Shown: positions 13,674-14,497 of the stretch, piece by piece
Position numbering within the stretch: the first letter of the stretch is position 1
Layout: every line of letters starts with the position of its first letter
DNA from: an uncultured Lachnospiraceae bacterium
GTDB taxonomy: Bacteria; Bacillota_A; Clostridia; Lachnospirales; Lachnospiraceae
Direction of reading: 5' to 3'
Length of the DNA stretch: 14,497 nt
NCBI GenBank assembly: GCA_902783205.1
Contig: CACZQE010000431.1
Location: forward strand, 1 to 14,497
Position numbers and translations under genes: made by a program
Notes under the pieces: generated by a model
Told to the model about the DNA's origin: nothing
Seen by the model: only the letters and a program-made list of their open reading frames with translations
Databases searched by the model: none

Positions 13674-14497
13674 ATGAAAGCTACAACTGAGAACAGAACT
13701 GTGTCATATGGAAAAGGCAGTCCTTCACCCGGCGGAACAGGGAGACTTGGCATAATCCTGGTGAGCAGACAGGAAGGACTGCGCGAAATCGATCTGTCCC
13801 AGTTCAAATCCGAATATATACGCATCGGCAGGAGCGCCACAGACAACGAGGTTCCTCTGAATTCGCCCATTATCTCTTCCCGTCACGGGTGTTTTGCCAG
13901 AAAAGACGGCAGACTTTACTATGCGGACCTTGGATCGACCAACGGCAGTTATTACATGAATAACGGCGAGTATTTCAAACTCAAGAGTAATGAATTCATC
14001 GGTCCTCTTCAGGACGGTATGGTCTTTTTGCTGGGTTCTGTCTCCAACACTGCCAAAGGCGGCAGTGATTCTGTCCTGATGATCATAAAGGAGATGGAGA
14101 AAGATACCCGTTTTACCCAGTTCCAGCTGGTCAATCAGACTTACAGGGTAGGCCGTGCTCCTGATTGTGATATTGTGCTCAAGCATCCGGCTATTTCCAG
14201 GCTGCATGCCGTAATCTACCGTCAGCCTGACGGAAGGTATGCCATCCAGGACAATCACAGCAGAAACGGTGTATTTATTAACGGCGTAAAAATAGAGTCC
14301 GCCGTTTACCTTGCGGATAAAGACATCATTCAGATCGCAGGCCGTATACTGATCTATATAGGCGGCATGCTGATCTGCCAGGCCCATACATCCGGTATAG
14401 AAGTGAATATGAGCCACCTTTTCAAAAAGGTCAATCATGGCAAAAAGGTGATCTTATCCAACGTGAATGCCCAGATCAACGGCAATGAATTTATTGC
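13674..14497 (+). CDS. Tandem FHA-domain protein entering an ABC ATPase domain (3' end outside window)
   Basis: Open to the window edge; 274 complete codons are visible. FHA domain 1 spans about residues 25-122 with GR (52-53), SSRH (68-71) and DLGSTNG (85-91). FHA domain 2 spans about 148-232 with VGR (159-161), ISRLH (174-178), NHSRNG (194-199) and VFING (200-204). These are the residues that bind phosphothreonine peptides. From about 240, SHLFKKVNHGKKVILSNVNA and GNEFI resemble the first strand and pre-Walker region of an ABC ATPase, so the gene probably continues as an FHA-FHA-ABC transporter like mycobacterial Rv1747; the Walker A motif lies beyond the window. The start at 13674 has GGAG at 13659-13662, 11 bases upstream. 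It follows the pseudokinase by 22 bases and is the likely phospho-reader of this operon. Confidence 0.85.
   Translation, partial: MKATTENRTVSYGKGSPSPGGTGRLGIILVSRQEGLREIDLSQFKSEYIRIGRSATDNEVPLNSPIISSRHGCFARKDGRLYYADLGSTNGSYYMNNGEYFKLKSNEFIGPLQDGMVFLLGSVSNTAKGGSDSVLMIIKEMEKDTRFTQFQLVNQTYRVGRAPDCDIVLKHPAISRLHAVIYRQPDGRYAIQDNHSRNGVFINGVKIESAVYLADKDIIQIAGRILIYIGGMLICQAHTSGIEVNMSHLFKKVNHGKKVILSNVNAQINGNEFI

Noticed and set aside
13725..14438. Long reverse-strand frame (237 codons)
   Set aside because: It is the antisense shadow of the tandem FHA gene, whose forward frame has clear domains and is open to the window edge.

Overview
The window looks like a chromosomal segment of a low-to-moderate-GC anaerobic Firmicute, most likely a Clostridia/Lachnospiraceae-type organism. 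This rests on strong AAAGGAG-type ribosome binding sites, sigma-A-like promoters, a DUF3656-type U32 peptidase next to a SEDS/PBP pair, a phasin-like protein next to an AarF/UbiB kinase, and zinc-ribbon membrane proteins with FHA and Ser/Thr-kinase genes. It is an inference from gene content, not a database match. Every convincing gene lies on the + strand. No mobile element, CRISPR array or rRNA was seen.

Region 1 (1-4240) is a tightly packed, cell-wall-centred run: the C-terminal part of a U32 peptidase (its 5' end lies outside the window), a SEDS glycosyltransferase of the RodA/FtsW family, an overlapping class B penicillin-binding protein (about 480 aa, PbpA-like), and a Nudix hydrolase. 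SEDS and PBP together should polymerise and crosslink peptidoglycan. Region 2 (4241-6017) holds a tRNA-Leu(CAA) with its own consensus promoter and an intrinsic terminator, then a type I DAHP synthase (entry to the shikimate pathway) and a second Nudix hydrolase. Region 3 (6018-8658) has a DUF805 membrane protein, a small phasin-like coiled-coil protein ending in a strong terminator, and an ABC1/AarF/UbiB atypical kinase with two C-terminal membrane segments.

Region 4 (8659-14497, open at the right edge) is the most interesting part. One promoter drives four closely spaced genes: a zinc-ribbon, single-pass membrane protein with a TcaA-like outer region and a very acidic tail; a zinc-ribbon transmembrane Ser/Thr kinase with intact catalytic motifs and three SH3-like outer repeats; a kinase homologue with an FHA-like N-terminus whose catalytic residues are replaced (a pseudokinase); and a protein with two tandem FHA domains that runs into what looks like the start of an ABC ATPase domain. 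The layout suggests an envelope-sensing phospho-signalling module in which the active kinase phosphorylates a partner read by FHA domains, with the pseudokinase as scaffold or regulator and an ABC transporter as output. It recalls the mycobacterial PknF/Rv1747 pair, but the pseudokinase and the two zinc-ribbon proteins are extra parts.
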